Origin: Mesorhabditis belari
Taxonomy: Eukaryota > Nematoda > Chromadorea > Rhabditida > Rhabditidae
NCBI GenBank assembly: GCA_958450365.1
Contig: CAUEEP010000732.1
Coordinates: 744,001 to 808,000 of the forward strand
Length of the DNA stretch: 64,000 nt
Reading direction: 5' to 3'
The stretch's first letter is position 1; each line of letters begins with the position of its first letter. Below are positions 35,505 to 46,608 of this stretch, piece after piece. The notes under the pieces were generated by a model. It was not told the DNA's origin. It worked only from the letters and a program-made list of their open reading frames with translations, and ran no database searches. The position numbers and the translations under genes were made by a program.

Positions 35505-38500
35505 TTACTTTGTCCTAATCTTTTTCCACATAAACAACAAACCCAATTGGAGGCGATGCTCAACTTTCGGCTTTTCATAAGCATCATCGACGAGTATCGG
35601 TATGACATGTCCTCTCCGATAAAGGTCTTCGGTTTTCGTTCTTGATCGATCTCGTCGAATGATGCAATACGATGCAAAACAGAAGACAAACACAAAGAGG
35701 ATCACACTAAAATGAGAAATAGAGACAGAAATACAGACAGAAATTCAGACAGAAACACAGACAGAAATTCAGACAGAAGTACAGACAGAAATTCAGACAG
35801 AAATACAGACAAAAATACAGACAGAAGTACAGACAGAAGTACAGACAGAAGTACAGACAGAAGTACGGACAGAAATACAGACAGACAGAAATTTAGACAG
35901 AAATTTAGACAGAAATACAGACAAAAATACAGACAAAAATACAGACAGAAATACAGACAGAAATTCAGTCATAAAAATTCGTACCTGAATTGAGCATAGA
36001 AAAAAAGGGAATGCGGGGTTGGCGGAGGCAAGATTTTACGCGGAGTCTCGACAATGAATCTAAAAATCAATCCAGGTTCTGAGCTCAAAATTCTTGTTTT
36101 GAGTTGCAAAAAAGATTTGAATTTATTTCTATCTATTTATCTAGATGTTTATCTATATCTATATCTATATCTATATCTTTCTTCAAGTATTGATTTACTT
36201 CTTCGAGGAATTCCTTCCACTGGCAGAAGCAACACATTGATATTCTCCATATGCATCGCCAGCTCCTTCCTTGATTTCGATACAATGTCTCACTTTTGCT
36301 GAATAAAATTGGGATTTAGTTTTGACAAAAGTGAATTGAAGATCAGAAATTTGAGATGAGAAATGAGAAAATGAGAAAATGAGAAAACCTTTTCGGTTCT
36401 TCTTCAGATCACTCACATAATATCGTTTCAATGCACGAGAAAGAGTCGGTTTCCATTTTAGAACACAAAATACACCAAGAGAAGATATCTGTTTCAATTA
36501 TTACCTCCATCATTGGTTGTCGTTGAGTCAGTTTGTCCTAAAACAATTCCCAAATGGATCCAATGAACGGCGGCGATGGGAAGAGCTGAGATCTGGAAAT
36601 GAGGAGAGTTTAGAGAAGGTAAATTGAAGAAAATTGGATAAAATTGGATAAAATTGGATAAAATTTGAAGAAAATAGAATCAAAAAGACTATCGAAAAGG
36701 ATTCTTATAGAATTATAGCTTTATCACTAACCGTACAACAAAGAACAGTGGATTGTCCCGGGCGCGAGATCGACTTTCTCCACTTCAGCTTCTCCCTCAA
36801 CGATTGGACCACACGATTGCTGAAAGTTGACCATAAAATTCATTTGTTATCTGTTTTTAATGCCTAAAACCATTTTCTTACTACCTTTTTATTGCTAGAT
36901 TCTGTAGATCTAAAGCTATTGTAGAACTAGAATCTCTAACTTCACTCTTCCCATTTCCATGCTTGATCCAAACCCCGAACCGTTTCCTTTTCAAACGAAC
37001 TCTCCCGAATTTATCAAAAGCATTCCCATCTTGAGTACGATGAAGAGGAAAATCGGATTTATAAGATTTGAACGGAGAAGATTCTTCTCTCTTCATCTTT
37101 ACTCATTTTCCTTTCTTTTCCCTTCTTTTCCTTTGCTTTCTTCTCCTTTTTCTTTCTTTTCAATGGCCATCTGATACCCCTTTCATCGATGCTTTCCCCC
37201 AAAATTGAAGAAGAAAAGGGCACAAAGATTTTGGATGCAACTGGATGTGAAATGGAGGAGTTGAATTTCTTTCTTTTAAAAGAGATCCTTCATATTGATG
37301 TCTATTTTTGGAGATCGAGATATTCAGATATGCATGGCTTAGTCTTTAACATGAGCATATCGTCACTGGCAGGATCAACCAGATATGAAAACAAGTTGCG
37401 ATCTCTCCAGAGAGAAAACGTCGAAAATGCTTTCCGCTTTTGGCACCACGATACAGATAGTCACCAAACACGTTGCAATCAACCAACACCCTAGACTAAG
37501 CCATGCATATCTGAGATAGATGGGTCAGTTAGCAGGGTCGACAAAAAAAGATCAAGCCTCAGAACAGATTTCGGATCAAGTCAAGCCTATGCCAAGTAAA
37601 ACCAAAGCCAAGTCAAAGCTAACAATAAGATTTTAGGGAAAATCCATCCAATATGGTAAGGCTGAAGATTCCAGATCAAGGCCAAGGAAAGGACAAGGAA
37701 AGTGAAAGCCATTAGCTTTGGCTTAGCTTGACTTGTTTTGGAATGACCTATTTTCAGCTCTTCATTCAAACTATTCAGTGATTTCTTTTTTGCAACTTAC
37801 CCGCTATGTTATCTATAGCTAGTTCTCAACAAACTACCCACTAGGCAAATTCCAATAAACCTGGATTTCAATATGGATTTCGGGGTGGTTCAATTTGTGA
37901 ACGAAGCAAAGAGAGATTCTCTTTCAGTTCGCGTTTCATATAAAGTGTCATTTGAGGGTGTGAAGGGGATGGAAGACTGGTCAAAGAGAGGTCAAAGAGA
38001 GGTCGAAGAGAGAGGTCAAAGAGAGGTCAAAGAGGAGAGGATCATTCGCGGGAGGGAAGGGGACCTCGAGTGCGAATATGAACACACCCCTTCACCCCCA
38101 AAAGCCCTTAATGGATCTCTTGCCATATCTGAGAATGTGAATGTAACATTTGTTCCATTAGGATTTTAGAATAGACTAAAACAGCCTACTGTAATCGACT
38201 CACCTTTTGCGCCGAGTAGAGCCTCATTTGAGCGACTGTTTCATTGCATGGAAGCGTCGATGGATCGACAAGAGATCTAGGAATGGGAAATGATGATAAA
38301 AGATTGGAAATTGGAATGGAAATTGAAATGGAAATGGAATTGGAAATGGAAATTGAATAAACAGTGAACTTTGATTAAAGCTTTACCTCTTATCAGCCCA
38401 TGCAACCCATTCCCAAAGAGAGCAATCGCATTGGAGTGGATTCGAGACAACGTTTACCTCCTGGAATTTTGATTTGGTTTTGTTCTGGCTTTGTTCTGGC

Positions 38501-41500
38501 TTTTTGAAATATTTCTAAGCTTGAGGGTACTAGGAAGGCTCAAAATTCAAATTCCTATTACGATAGAATTCTAGAGATCCAAAGCCAAAGCCCAAAGCCA
38601 AAGCCAAGATCCAAAGCCAAAGCCAAAGACTTTTATTAAGCTTTACAGAAAGTCTTTAGCTTCTTTTCATACTCCGAGAATTCGATCAAGAGTCCTAATC
38701 AATCAAGAATCAAGATCTTAAAATCTAAAGATCAAAATGAAACGAATCCCCTAAACGATGGCTCAATTCCTAACAAGAGAGAGGCGATTGTTTGCGGGCA
38801 AATTGGGCCTATAAAACACTCGCAAAGAGCATGTAGGGATGAAGAGTCTTTTTGAGAGAAGCCCCCATCGATCTCGATTATCCGATTTAGACGAGCAATT
38901 CTTTTTCTCTCTTTTCGTTCACCATCTGTTCCCGTCTTTTCCCCAATGTACCCTAAAATCTAAAGCAAAAAGGGGTATGCAAATTTGCGCCTTTCATTTC
39001 TAAACATGTCAAAACAACTCAAAGCAGATTGTAAAGAAATTGGAGATTTTGATTATTGTAAATATATATTCTTTCTTAGGCTAAAGGCTTTCATTCTTTC
39101 TTTGTTTTCTTTGAAGAACTTTCCATTTCGCGATTGCGTGTTTCCCATCGAATAGACTCAAAAAAAACGAATGACAAACCACTTGGAAGTTTTGATTTAA
39201 AAGTAGACACAATTTTGTTAGAAATCTTTCTTCTAAAGCCGATTACAAGAAGATAAACCCTGCAGAAAGATCTTTATTAGTAAAATAATGAACTGTAGTA
39301 AATTACTACGAATTTGGCAACAATTACTACTAAACTTTGACTCATGTAACTATGCGTTGACTCAAATCGGTCAGTTAATCGGCCAGTTAACCAGTTAATC
39401 GCCAGTTAATCGGCCAGTTAACCCCCAGCATTTAGCCAGCGATTCCCATAAAGATGTCAGTCAATTTTGAGTGAAAAGAATGTGGAGAAAGCTGGGGCAA
39501 TTAGCGTTTAGGGAAACAATGGGAAGACAAACAAGAAGAGATTTAAAGGGAAATGAATGGAAATGACAGCTTTGGTGAAGAGGAAAAGAAAGGTGATGAG
39601 GAGGGAATGGATGTTGGGTAATAGCTGAGGGGAACGATTAGGCAATCACCGCTATTCTATTCTAATTGTAAGACAAAGATGAGATGAAGCTATTAATTAG
39701 ACTGTTCTAATGCAGTAAACGCTAATACTTCTCTCGGCTTACAACCTTGGACTTTTTCGAGGGATTCAACTCAAACAAAACCAAATTTTGGTGTTCGCTT
39801 TTGTTTGATCTGTATAGCTTTCACTTTGTTAAACTATTTTTATTAGTATTCTTTCTTTTTGAAATAAAATTAACCTGAAGGTGCGTCAAATGGGTCCACG
39901 GTTGAAGCACGCTGATCCTATTATGACCAAGAGAGAGGGAATTCAATTGAACCGGCAGAGATCGAGGGTTGACCCTGGAAAATAGATTGGCTTAAAAATA
40001 ACAATAAGTTAAAACTACCTGTACAATGCATTGTAGGATAGGTCCAAGAACTTTAGAGCTGTCAAAGCGGATAGATCGGGCACAAACCGGAGGCCATTGT
40101 GGGCAAGACTCAACCAGGTCACGTTACGCAGGCCTGAAATCTACTATATATAAAAAACAATGCCTCATCTCTACGGGCTTTTCTCAGCCCACTTTTGGCC
40201 AAAAACTTTTAAAAATCTTGAACTATAGTATAGTTGTGTGATTTAAAATTAAAAATTGATTGGCACTACGGGGGCCGAACTCTGACCGGGTGGGTTGTAG
40301 AAAAGCGCCCTGCCGACTGCACCACGTCAACCCCAAGCACGGCAAGAAAAAGCCGACATTATCCCGTTAGGCTGGTTTTTTAGGCGGGCTATCGACTGCG
40401 CCACGGTGACAAAACGCGTCAAAACATGCAGTTAGAAACCTCCCAAGCTTGTCGTCGTGGTGCAGTCGGGAGCGCGCTTGTTTACAGCCCACACGATCCG
40501 GGTTCGACCCCCGTAGTGGCACCCAGTTTTGACTTTTTTCGACTGATTGGAAATAACAATAAAATTGGCTCATTGGTAAAGCTATAGATGAGTTTAACCA
40601 AACCGTTTTGAACGATGAACGTCGAGATCGAGTTGTGCGAAAGATCGACTCGAGTGACGGCTTTCAACGATCGAAATGCCGTCGATGTGACCCTCTCGAT
40701 TCCACAATATCTCAACGAAATCTCTTGCACCGAATCGTACGAGCCCGGGAAACTGAAAACGATCAAAATCGAGGCATCCAAATCTTAAACCTTTCAACAT
40801 TTGCTTTCATTGCTGATAAATGTTCAATGAACTTCCCCCAAACCGTGCTTTGCTCCAAATTCAAATCCGTTTCCCCGTATTTTATTCAATTTCCAAAAAT
40901 GCCATCACTTTTCGTGGGAATTCCCCATTTCCCCCCATTCTTCGAGTATTTCCAAGCTCTCATCCCATTTCTGAATAAGGATTCTCATGGTAGAGAGTCC
41001 TTTGAAAAGGCAAAAAGATACACAAAAGTTAATGGGAATCTTTTGAAGGAATCTTTTAAAGGAATCTTTTAAAGAAACCTTTTCCCCACAATCAAATCCA
41101 TTCCTTTCTTTCACTATTTTAAAATAGGCAAAAGATTTTTAAGCTCAATTGAGTGGAAGGGGAATTTTTTTTTTGTTGAAAAAGAGAGTTGCGGGAAAAT
41201 GACACTTTTTTGAATGGGGGAATAATGGAGGGCTTTGTGACAAACAACTGGATGAGGGAAAAGAAAAGGCATTCAAATTATTGAGGAGACAACTATCAAG
41301 TGCATTAGAAAAGGTGTGTGACTTTTTCCGCTCACTTGTCAATACTGGTGATCGAATTGTTGAATAGAGTGACAGAGATGACATCAGTGGGCACAGTTGG
41401 CAGATGGGTTAGCGATGAGGAGATGCACTCGATTGAGGGTTTGTTTGAGACTGAGAAGCGGCGGCATGGATCACCGAAGGTGAGTGAGAGGGATGCGATG

Positions 41501-41520
41501 AGGAGTAGCTGGGGAAACAT
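35505..41520 (-). CDS. LRR-Ig single-pass membrane protein
   Basis: Cell-surface receptor or adhesion-type protein. Exon 1 (from 41520) has a signal peptide MFPQLLLIASLSLTFG, then DPCRRFSVSNKPSIECISSS and LPTVPTDVISVTLFNNSITS, an LRR N-cap and first repeat. Further LRRs follow: SVQEISLRYCGIERVTSTAF, VTRVDLSHNSIS, NVTWLSLAHNGLRFVPDL, LKFLDLSYNALY, LNSLSLGHNRISVLQP. The C-cap is NPLQCDCSLWEWVAWADK, then STLPCNETVAQMR. Ig-like strands with SCGPIV and GEYQCVASASG follow, then a juxtamembrane exon (RKILPPPTPHSLF), a membrane span VILFVFVFCFASYCIIRR and a tail ending KKIRTK at 35505. Introns are large and hold simple repeats, tRNA-like repeats and an 18S fragment. The layout fits nematode IGLR or insect Kekkon-type proteins; the exact orthologue is not assigned. 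Confidence 0.8.
35712..35972. repeat. ACAGACAGAAAT-type tandem array
   Basis: About 20 copies of a 12-bp unit (ACAGACAGAAAT and ACAGACAGAAGT variants). It lies in the last intron of the LRR-Ig gene, only a few bases from the acceptor of the membrane-span exon. Confidence 0.95.
37321..37519 (-). pseudogene. 18S rRNA 5'-end fragment with inverted partial copy
   Basis: The minus strand of 37321-37380 begins with the SSU 5' end (GGTTGATCCTGCCAGT, then GATATGCTC and GACTAAGCCATGCATATCTG). At 37494-37519 the last part (AGACTAAGCCATGCATATCT) appears again on the plus strand, giving a roughly 25-bp inverted repeat with about 150 bp between. That spacer may derive from 5' ETS. It lies in an intron of the LRR-Ig gene. 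Confidence 0.75.
40262..40400 (-). repeat. tRNA-like SINE family, copy A
   Basis: On the minus strand: a conserved head TAACGGGATAATGTCGGC, then a D-arm-like GTGGTGCAGTCGGCAGGGCG, and a T-arm-like GAGTTCGGCCCCCGTAGTGC. It shares the head and the box A/B layout with 44617-44745. It sits in an intron of the LRR-Ig gene. Confidence 0.6.
40441..40528 (+). repeat. tRNA-like SINE family, copy B
   Basis: GTGGTGCAGTCGGGAGCGCG (box A-like) and GGGTTCGACCCCCGTAGTGG (box B-like) occur at tRNA spacing. The acceptor stem pairs mainly by G-U and the anticodon stem is poor. It is therefore more likely a tRNA-derived repeat than a working tRNA. It is inverted relative to copy A, 40 bp away. Confidence 0.55.
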
Positions 41521-41642
41521 TTGAGCATTTAGATCTAAATGAAAGAATGGAGATTGGGGAATCGGGAACAACGAGGTGAGGAGTTTAAAGTTCATGAACT
41601 CCTGAAAACATCAACATGAAGTAATTTGGGTATTTTGAGAGG

Positions 41643-41727
41643 CTGAATCTAGTAGAAACTAGAAACTGGGTTAATTCTAAGTTCTGACTTGGAATTAACC
41701 TAGTTCCTAGTTCCTACTAGATTCAGA
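41643..41727. repeat. 85-bp imperfect hairpin
   Basis: CTGAATCTAGTAGAAACTAG and TTCCTAGTTCCTACTAGATT arms pair, with inner GGGTTAATTC and GAATTAACC also pairing. It lies upstream of the LRR-Ig start. Confidence 0.75.
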
Positions 41728-42329
41728 TCTTCAGTCTACAAATCTAAAAATTCGAGATATTCGGGAATTGCCAAAAGCTTGAATCAATAAGTACATCTTC
41801 CAAAGAAGAGTGGGCAAAGTTGACGATTTCCAAGTTGATCCTTGAAAGTTACCAACATGAGTAAAGAGAGGGATTGCTAGGGGTAAAGATGGGGCAAAAG
41901 ATGGGGCAAATGAGGCACACAATGGGCCCCAAAAGGGATTCATCCCTAACAGAAAAGGGGAGGGGCTGATGGAAAGAGCTGAGAGAAAAGAGCTCAGAGG
42001 CTCAGAGACATCCTTTTTCCCCCAAACACTCTCCCAGGCCATAAAAATTAATAAAGATCTTGTCATTGAGAGGCGTTTTGAAAGCGGAAGTAAACAATTA
42101 GTCAAGTTAAATAGTTAACTCAGTTACCGTTGCATTTGTTGGCCAACCAAGTACAAAATTCGATGAAAGTCGTGCGTATTTTGTGTTCATGCAAACGTCA
42201 ACTTTCTAGAAGGCTCGATTTTTATTTTACATCAAATTCAGAATGAACTAATGATAAAATTAAAAACCCGTGCCAGAATGTGAGCGTTTGCTGTAGCGGA
42301 CAAAGCATTTGTATCTAGACTGCTCAAAA

Positions 42330-42520
42330 TATTGGGTTGATGAATTGAAAACTGCCGGCTAATCTCATATGTGACAGTTTGAGCACTTTCTTCAAAAGAA
42401 ACCCATTTTGGTGTCAATGGAAAAGTTGTAGAGAATCAAAAATCAAGCTTATATCCAAATTTTCAGAACGATTCAAAAACTGGTTTTCAAGAAATGCCAA
42501 ATTTACGAATTTTCACAAAT
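42330..42520. mobile_element. solo left half of the TATTGGGTTGRTGAATTG MITE
   Basis: About 190 bp starting TATTGGGTTGATGAATTGAA is a direct repeat of 42727-42917 with few differences. It lacks a right terminus, so it is a truncated copy. Confidence 0.8.
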
Positions 42521-42726
42521 GAAATGGCGGAAAAGGAGGGGAGGGGGTTACGGTATCTGTCTGTCTTTCTGTCTGTCTTTCTGTCTGCCTTACTGTACGG
42601 GCATTTCATCAGCCGTATATTTGGATCAATATTTCATTTTGCATGAATATTATATTTTAAGTTGTTTTTGGTGTCATTCGATGCGTAATTTCATTCTGCA
42701 TCAAATGATCGTTAAAATAGTCAAGA

Positions 42727-43259
42727 TATTGGGTTGGTGAATTGAAAACTGCCGGGTATTGTCATATGTGGCAGTTTGAGCACTTTCTTCAAAAGAAACC
42801 CATTTTGGTGTCAATGGAAAAGTTGTAGAGAATCAAAAATCAAGCTTATAGCCAAATTTTCAGAACGATTCAAAAACTGGTTTTCAAAAAATGCCAATTT
42901 TTAAAATTTTCACAAAACTTGCATTTTAAGCGAAACTACTAAGTGTATCTTTTTGGAAATTTGGATATAAGCTTGATTTTTGATTCTCTACAACTTTTCC
43001 ATTGACACCAAAATGGGTTTCTTTTGAAGAAAGTGCTCAAATGCTCAAACTGGGACATCTCCAGTCCTCCATTTTTGAGTCTCACACTTGTCTCACACAC
43101 AAACCAAAACCCTACTACGAAAGAGGAATCCGCAAATTGCCTATAAAATGGGCAGAAGTCATCATAATAATAATGGAAATTATTTCGAATGAATTCATGG
43201 CTTTATGTTGAATAAATTTTAGTTCAAAGTCCCGCAGTTTTCAATTCACCAACCTATTA
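42727..43259. mobile_element. mariner-type MITE, 533 bp, long inverted arms
   Basis: The left end is TATTGGGTTGGTGAATTGAA; the right end reads TTCAATTCACCAACCTATTA. About 90 bp inside, the arms pair again (AAACCCATTTTGGTGTCAAT and its complement near 43005). TATTGGGTTGG termini match the mariner style of the 2419-2941 element, but the interior differs. Confidence 0.8.
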
Positions 43260-43531
43260 GTTGAAGAGAGTATTGAGCGATTTTGGATAACTTTAGTAAA
43301 TTTCTGATTCTTACCATTCTTTTCTTTTGTTCACTGAACGATTTCCATTTCTTTCAGGATTCTTTTTAAACGATCGTAACTACCGAATGTCCTCGTAAAA
43401 GACCATAAAAAGGAAAAGAAAAGTTTGACTGAAACGAGGAATTCTTCAAGATTTCCATGCATTTCCTATCGATTTAAACTATCGATTTTAAACGATTTTA
43501 AATTTACTTTTTTAAAACTCAATACTTTAGC

Positions 43532-46360
43532 ATGATTTCTTTATCGAATTCGATTATTTGCCCGAAACTCGTCTGGATTGGCGACAAATTTCAAGAAGGA
43601 ATCTCAATTCGAATCGATTCTGATGGGAATATTGCGGAGGTGGTTGATTTTGATATTTTGATTTTGATTTTGATAATCTTTAGCAGCTTGAAACTAAATC
43701 AGTTACTAACTCAGAAAAGAAGTCAAATGATAATGTTAAGATTGGCAAAGGAATTTGTGGAACCGACAAAGTGATCTGGTCAAATGAGGCGCTCATCCCC
43801 GGTTTTGTCAACACTCACTCCCACGCTTTTCATCGTCATTTAAGGGGCAGATCCGAGATTGGTAAAGGAATTCAAGTTAAATGCTATTGGCAAAAAGTAC
43901 ACTATGATTTTGTAATGAAATAAATAGATATGATTGCCTAGGTGACGAGAGTGGAGATACATTCTGGAGGTGGAGAGACAATATGTATGGTTTAGTCGAT
44001 GAGATCGACTGGGAGACGATGAAACGGGTGCCTAGATTTCAGCTGTACTTTGGGGGTTCAAAACGCATGGCTTCTGGCAGAGCAAAATGAAGTTATCATC
44101 TTTCAGCTTTGCAAATCCACTTTCCAAGAGATGATCAACGCCGGGATAACCACCGTTGGAGAGTTTCATTATGTGCATCACGGAGAGAAACGGTTAGTGA
44201 AAGCAGATATCTGATAAATGTCCAAAAAGGCTTTAAAAGATTCAATTGCATCGATCTACTATATATCTTACGGATATTTTGAATCAACGAGCAGCTTGCC
44301 TTGAACGCCGACTTTAGAGATTTCGCGGTTGCCAGTAGAAAAAACGATGCTAAAATGGTTGTAGAACGGACTACTGACTTTTTAACATACCCATCAATTA
44401 GCTCGTCAGACATCAATTAGCCCGATCACATTCAAGATAAATCCCTTCATTCGACGGAATATTTCATTCATTTTCGTTCGATCGACTGGCTTTTTCTCTT
44501 TTGGTCTGAAATCTTTTTGAAAATATAATATAGTTGTGCAATTTAAAATAAGTCAATTGTACATTGTGTAGACAAAACAAGTCAGTAATAATCAAAAATT
44601 TTATTTACTAAACTCAAAGTTGAGCATCACTACGGCACTCGAACCCGGACTGTCTGCCCCCTAAACCACGCCCTCCCGATTGCGCCAAACTTCCTCCCAA
44701 AAACCCACCAGAAAAAACCGACATTAAGCCGTTCGGCGGGTTTTTCGGCTGATTTTGATGAATGATCGCCAAAACCGATTTCCAGCTTCGACCTCGACTC
44801 GGCGGTGATCGAGGCGGCGAGAGAGGCGGGCATTCGCATGTGTTTGTTGACAACTTTGTATCAACGAGCCGGCTTCGACACCCCAACCCCGCATCCAATT
44901 CAGAAAAAGAGGTTCAAAGGCCCAATTTCCGACCGTAATACAAACATTGACCCTAGTTTTCCAGATTTATCAGTGACTATGATGAGTTTTTGAGTCATGT
45001 GCGGAGTCTAAAAGCTCTTGAGAACGAGACCATCTCGATTGGAGTTGCAGGTAGATTAAACAACAACAAAGCGGTTTTTTTTGCAAATTACGCTAAATTC
45101 GGCTTATTTTCTCAGCAATTCCGATCAAAACTAACAATCTCAAAGTCTCAAGCACTCAGTAAGCACTCAGTAAAGGTTACAACTATTTTCCTGTTCATCA
45201 GCCGATTTTCAGCTCACTCAGCTCGAGCGGTTCCATTCGAGAAAATCACTTCTTTATGGGAATGGGCAAATGATGAGAGGGTTCCCTTTCACATTCACCT
45301 CGAAGAACAACCAAAGGAATGTGTTGATTGTCAGAAGTATTTAGTGAGTGGAAATGTTGATGATTCTTTGATGAAAGACAACGATTTCAGGGTACAAAAG
45401 AGACACCAATGGATTTGATCTTGAAGAGCATTGTGCCAAATCAGCTCTTCACTGGCGTTCACAATACGTGAGTGGGGGAAATATTAGATTCGATTCGAAT
45501 GCGGTATTAGTTTTTGGGTACAGTAACCCGAAATACTTGAAATAGAGGTCATTTGCATATAATCACCGGGAGATACTTGATTTCAGCTACACGAGTGAGG
45601 AAAATATGAGCAAATTGGCGAAGCTCGGCGCCAATGTAAGCATTTGTCCGTGCACTGAAGGTGAGAGCGTTGATTTTAACATTTCAAATTTGATCATGAG
45701 GATTTTACTTTAAAGTCCGACTTGTAAACAAGTTCCCCAATACCAATCCCAAAAAAATCCCAGGTTATCTGGGTGATGGGATCCCGAAAATCTCCACCAA
45801 AACGCATCTCTCATTCGGCACTGATTGCAACAACAGAATCTGTTTCTTGGAGGAGATCCGTTGGGCGGCATTCACTCAACATGTAAACATCAAGTTTCTC
45901 CAAAAATAAAAAAAATTGCAGGTCAAACACAACTCTCGAAATGTGGCCGGGCTTTCAGGTGTGACAGCTATTGAGTAGACCAAGATCAGAGCCGACTTTT
46001 TAGCTTCCCGACTCATGCATTATGCTACGATTGGAGGAGCACGATCGTTAAATCTTGAAGATAAAGTGGGCTCGTTTGAGGTCAGTTTGACAGAAACTAA
46101 CAATAAAATGAATCCTTCGCGAATTTTTTAATCTAATAACTCTCCAAAAGACCTCTTTAGCTTGGTAAAGCCTTCGATTTCGTCTCGTTCTCCCTGAACA
46201 GTCCTTTGCTTGACGGTCTCCAGTCTGACGAGCTAATTGATGGGTATGTTAAAAAGTCAGTAGTCCTTTCTACTACCATTTTAGCATCGTTTTTTCTACT
46301 GGCAACCGCGAAATCTCTAAAGTCGGCGTTCAAGGCAAGCTGCTCGTTGATTCAAAATAA
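43532..46360 (+). CDS. amidohydrolase, formimidoylglutamate deiminase (HutF)-like
   Basis: Zinc amidohydrolase resembling bacterial HutF, which deiminates N-formimino-L-glutamate in histidine breakdown. Exons in order give LVWIGDKFQEGISIRI, then LIPGFVNTHSHAFHRHLRGR (HxH metal site), GDTFWRWRDNMYGLVDEI, and FQEMINAGITTVGEFHYVHH. Then AREAGIRMCLLTTLYQRAGF, SARAVPFEKI, VPFHIHLEEQPKECVDC (metal His), LFTGVHNT (His), GANVSICPCTEG, HLSFGTDCNN (catalytic Asp) and MHYATIGGARSLNLEDKVGS follow. The last exon ends GVQGKLLVDSK. The spacing matches HutF better than guanine deaminase. Near 44940 the exons do not join in phase by any GT/AG pair I can see: either a one-base frameshift or an assembly error. 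The intron 44194-44785 holds an inverted copy of the gene's 3' end and a tRNA-like repeat. Confidence 0.8.
44276..44411 (-). repeat. inverted copy of the deiminase gene's own 3' end
   Basis: About 136 bp, read on the minus strand, match 46225-46360 (from the GACGAGCTAATTGATGG exon end, through the intron GTATGTTAAAAAGTCAGTAG, to GTTGATTCAAAAT at the stop) with a few substitutions. It lies in an upstream intron in opposite orientation. The copy retains the intron, so it is DNA-derived. The minus-strand ORF overlapping it is a by-product. Confidence 0.92.
44617..44745 (-). repeat. tRNA-like SINE family, copy C
   Basis: On the minus strand: head CGAACGGCTTAATGTCGGTT, a D-arm-like TTGGCGCAATCGGGAGGGCG, and GTCCGGGTTCGAGTGCCGTA as box B. 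It is related to copy A at 40262-40400. It lies in the same intron as the inverted 3'-end copy. Confidence 0.6.
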
Positions 46361-46608
46361 ACTGACTTCCATTCATTATCAATAAAACAATAGGAGAACT
46401 TATCAAAAATAGTGAAAGAGCAGACGAAACAGCAAAAAGCACTTGACGTGACATCAGATTCACCAACCCGTACCCAAAAACGAAGGAATAAACGAAAGCA
46501 ATAGATCCACAAAAAAAACTAAATAACAGGGTCGGTCAACAAATGAGAGAATAAATATTAATAACAATCAAGAGATCAAAAAGAACAAAAAGAAATCAAA
46601 ACTGGTTT

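Larger units (their letters stand above)
41730..43525. other. intergenic region between LRR-Ig gene and deiminase
   Basis: No supported gene. The divergent promoters of the minus-strand LRR-Ig gene and the plus-strand deiminase should lie here. A MITE pair (listed separately) and a TCTGTCTTTCTG tandem at about 42558-42594 occupy much of it. Confidence 0.5.

Noticed and set aside
35712..35993. RNTDRNSD-type repeat peptide
   Set aside because: Translation of the 12-bp intronic tandem array.
37873..38169. 98-codon ORF with repeated GQREVEERGQREV
   Set aside because: Lies in an LRR-Ig intron on the opposite strand and is driven by a short tandem repeat.
40441..40528. Functional tRNA gene
   Set aside because: Box A and B are present, but the acceptor and anticodon stems are weak and related copies share a non-tRNA extension.
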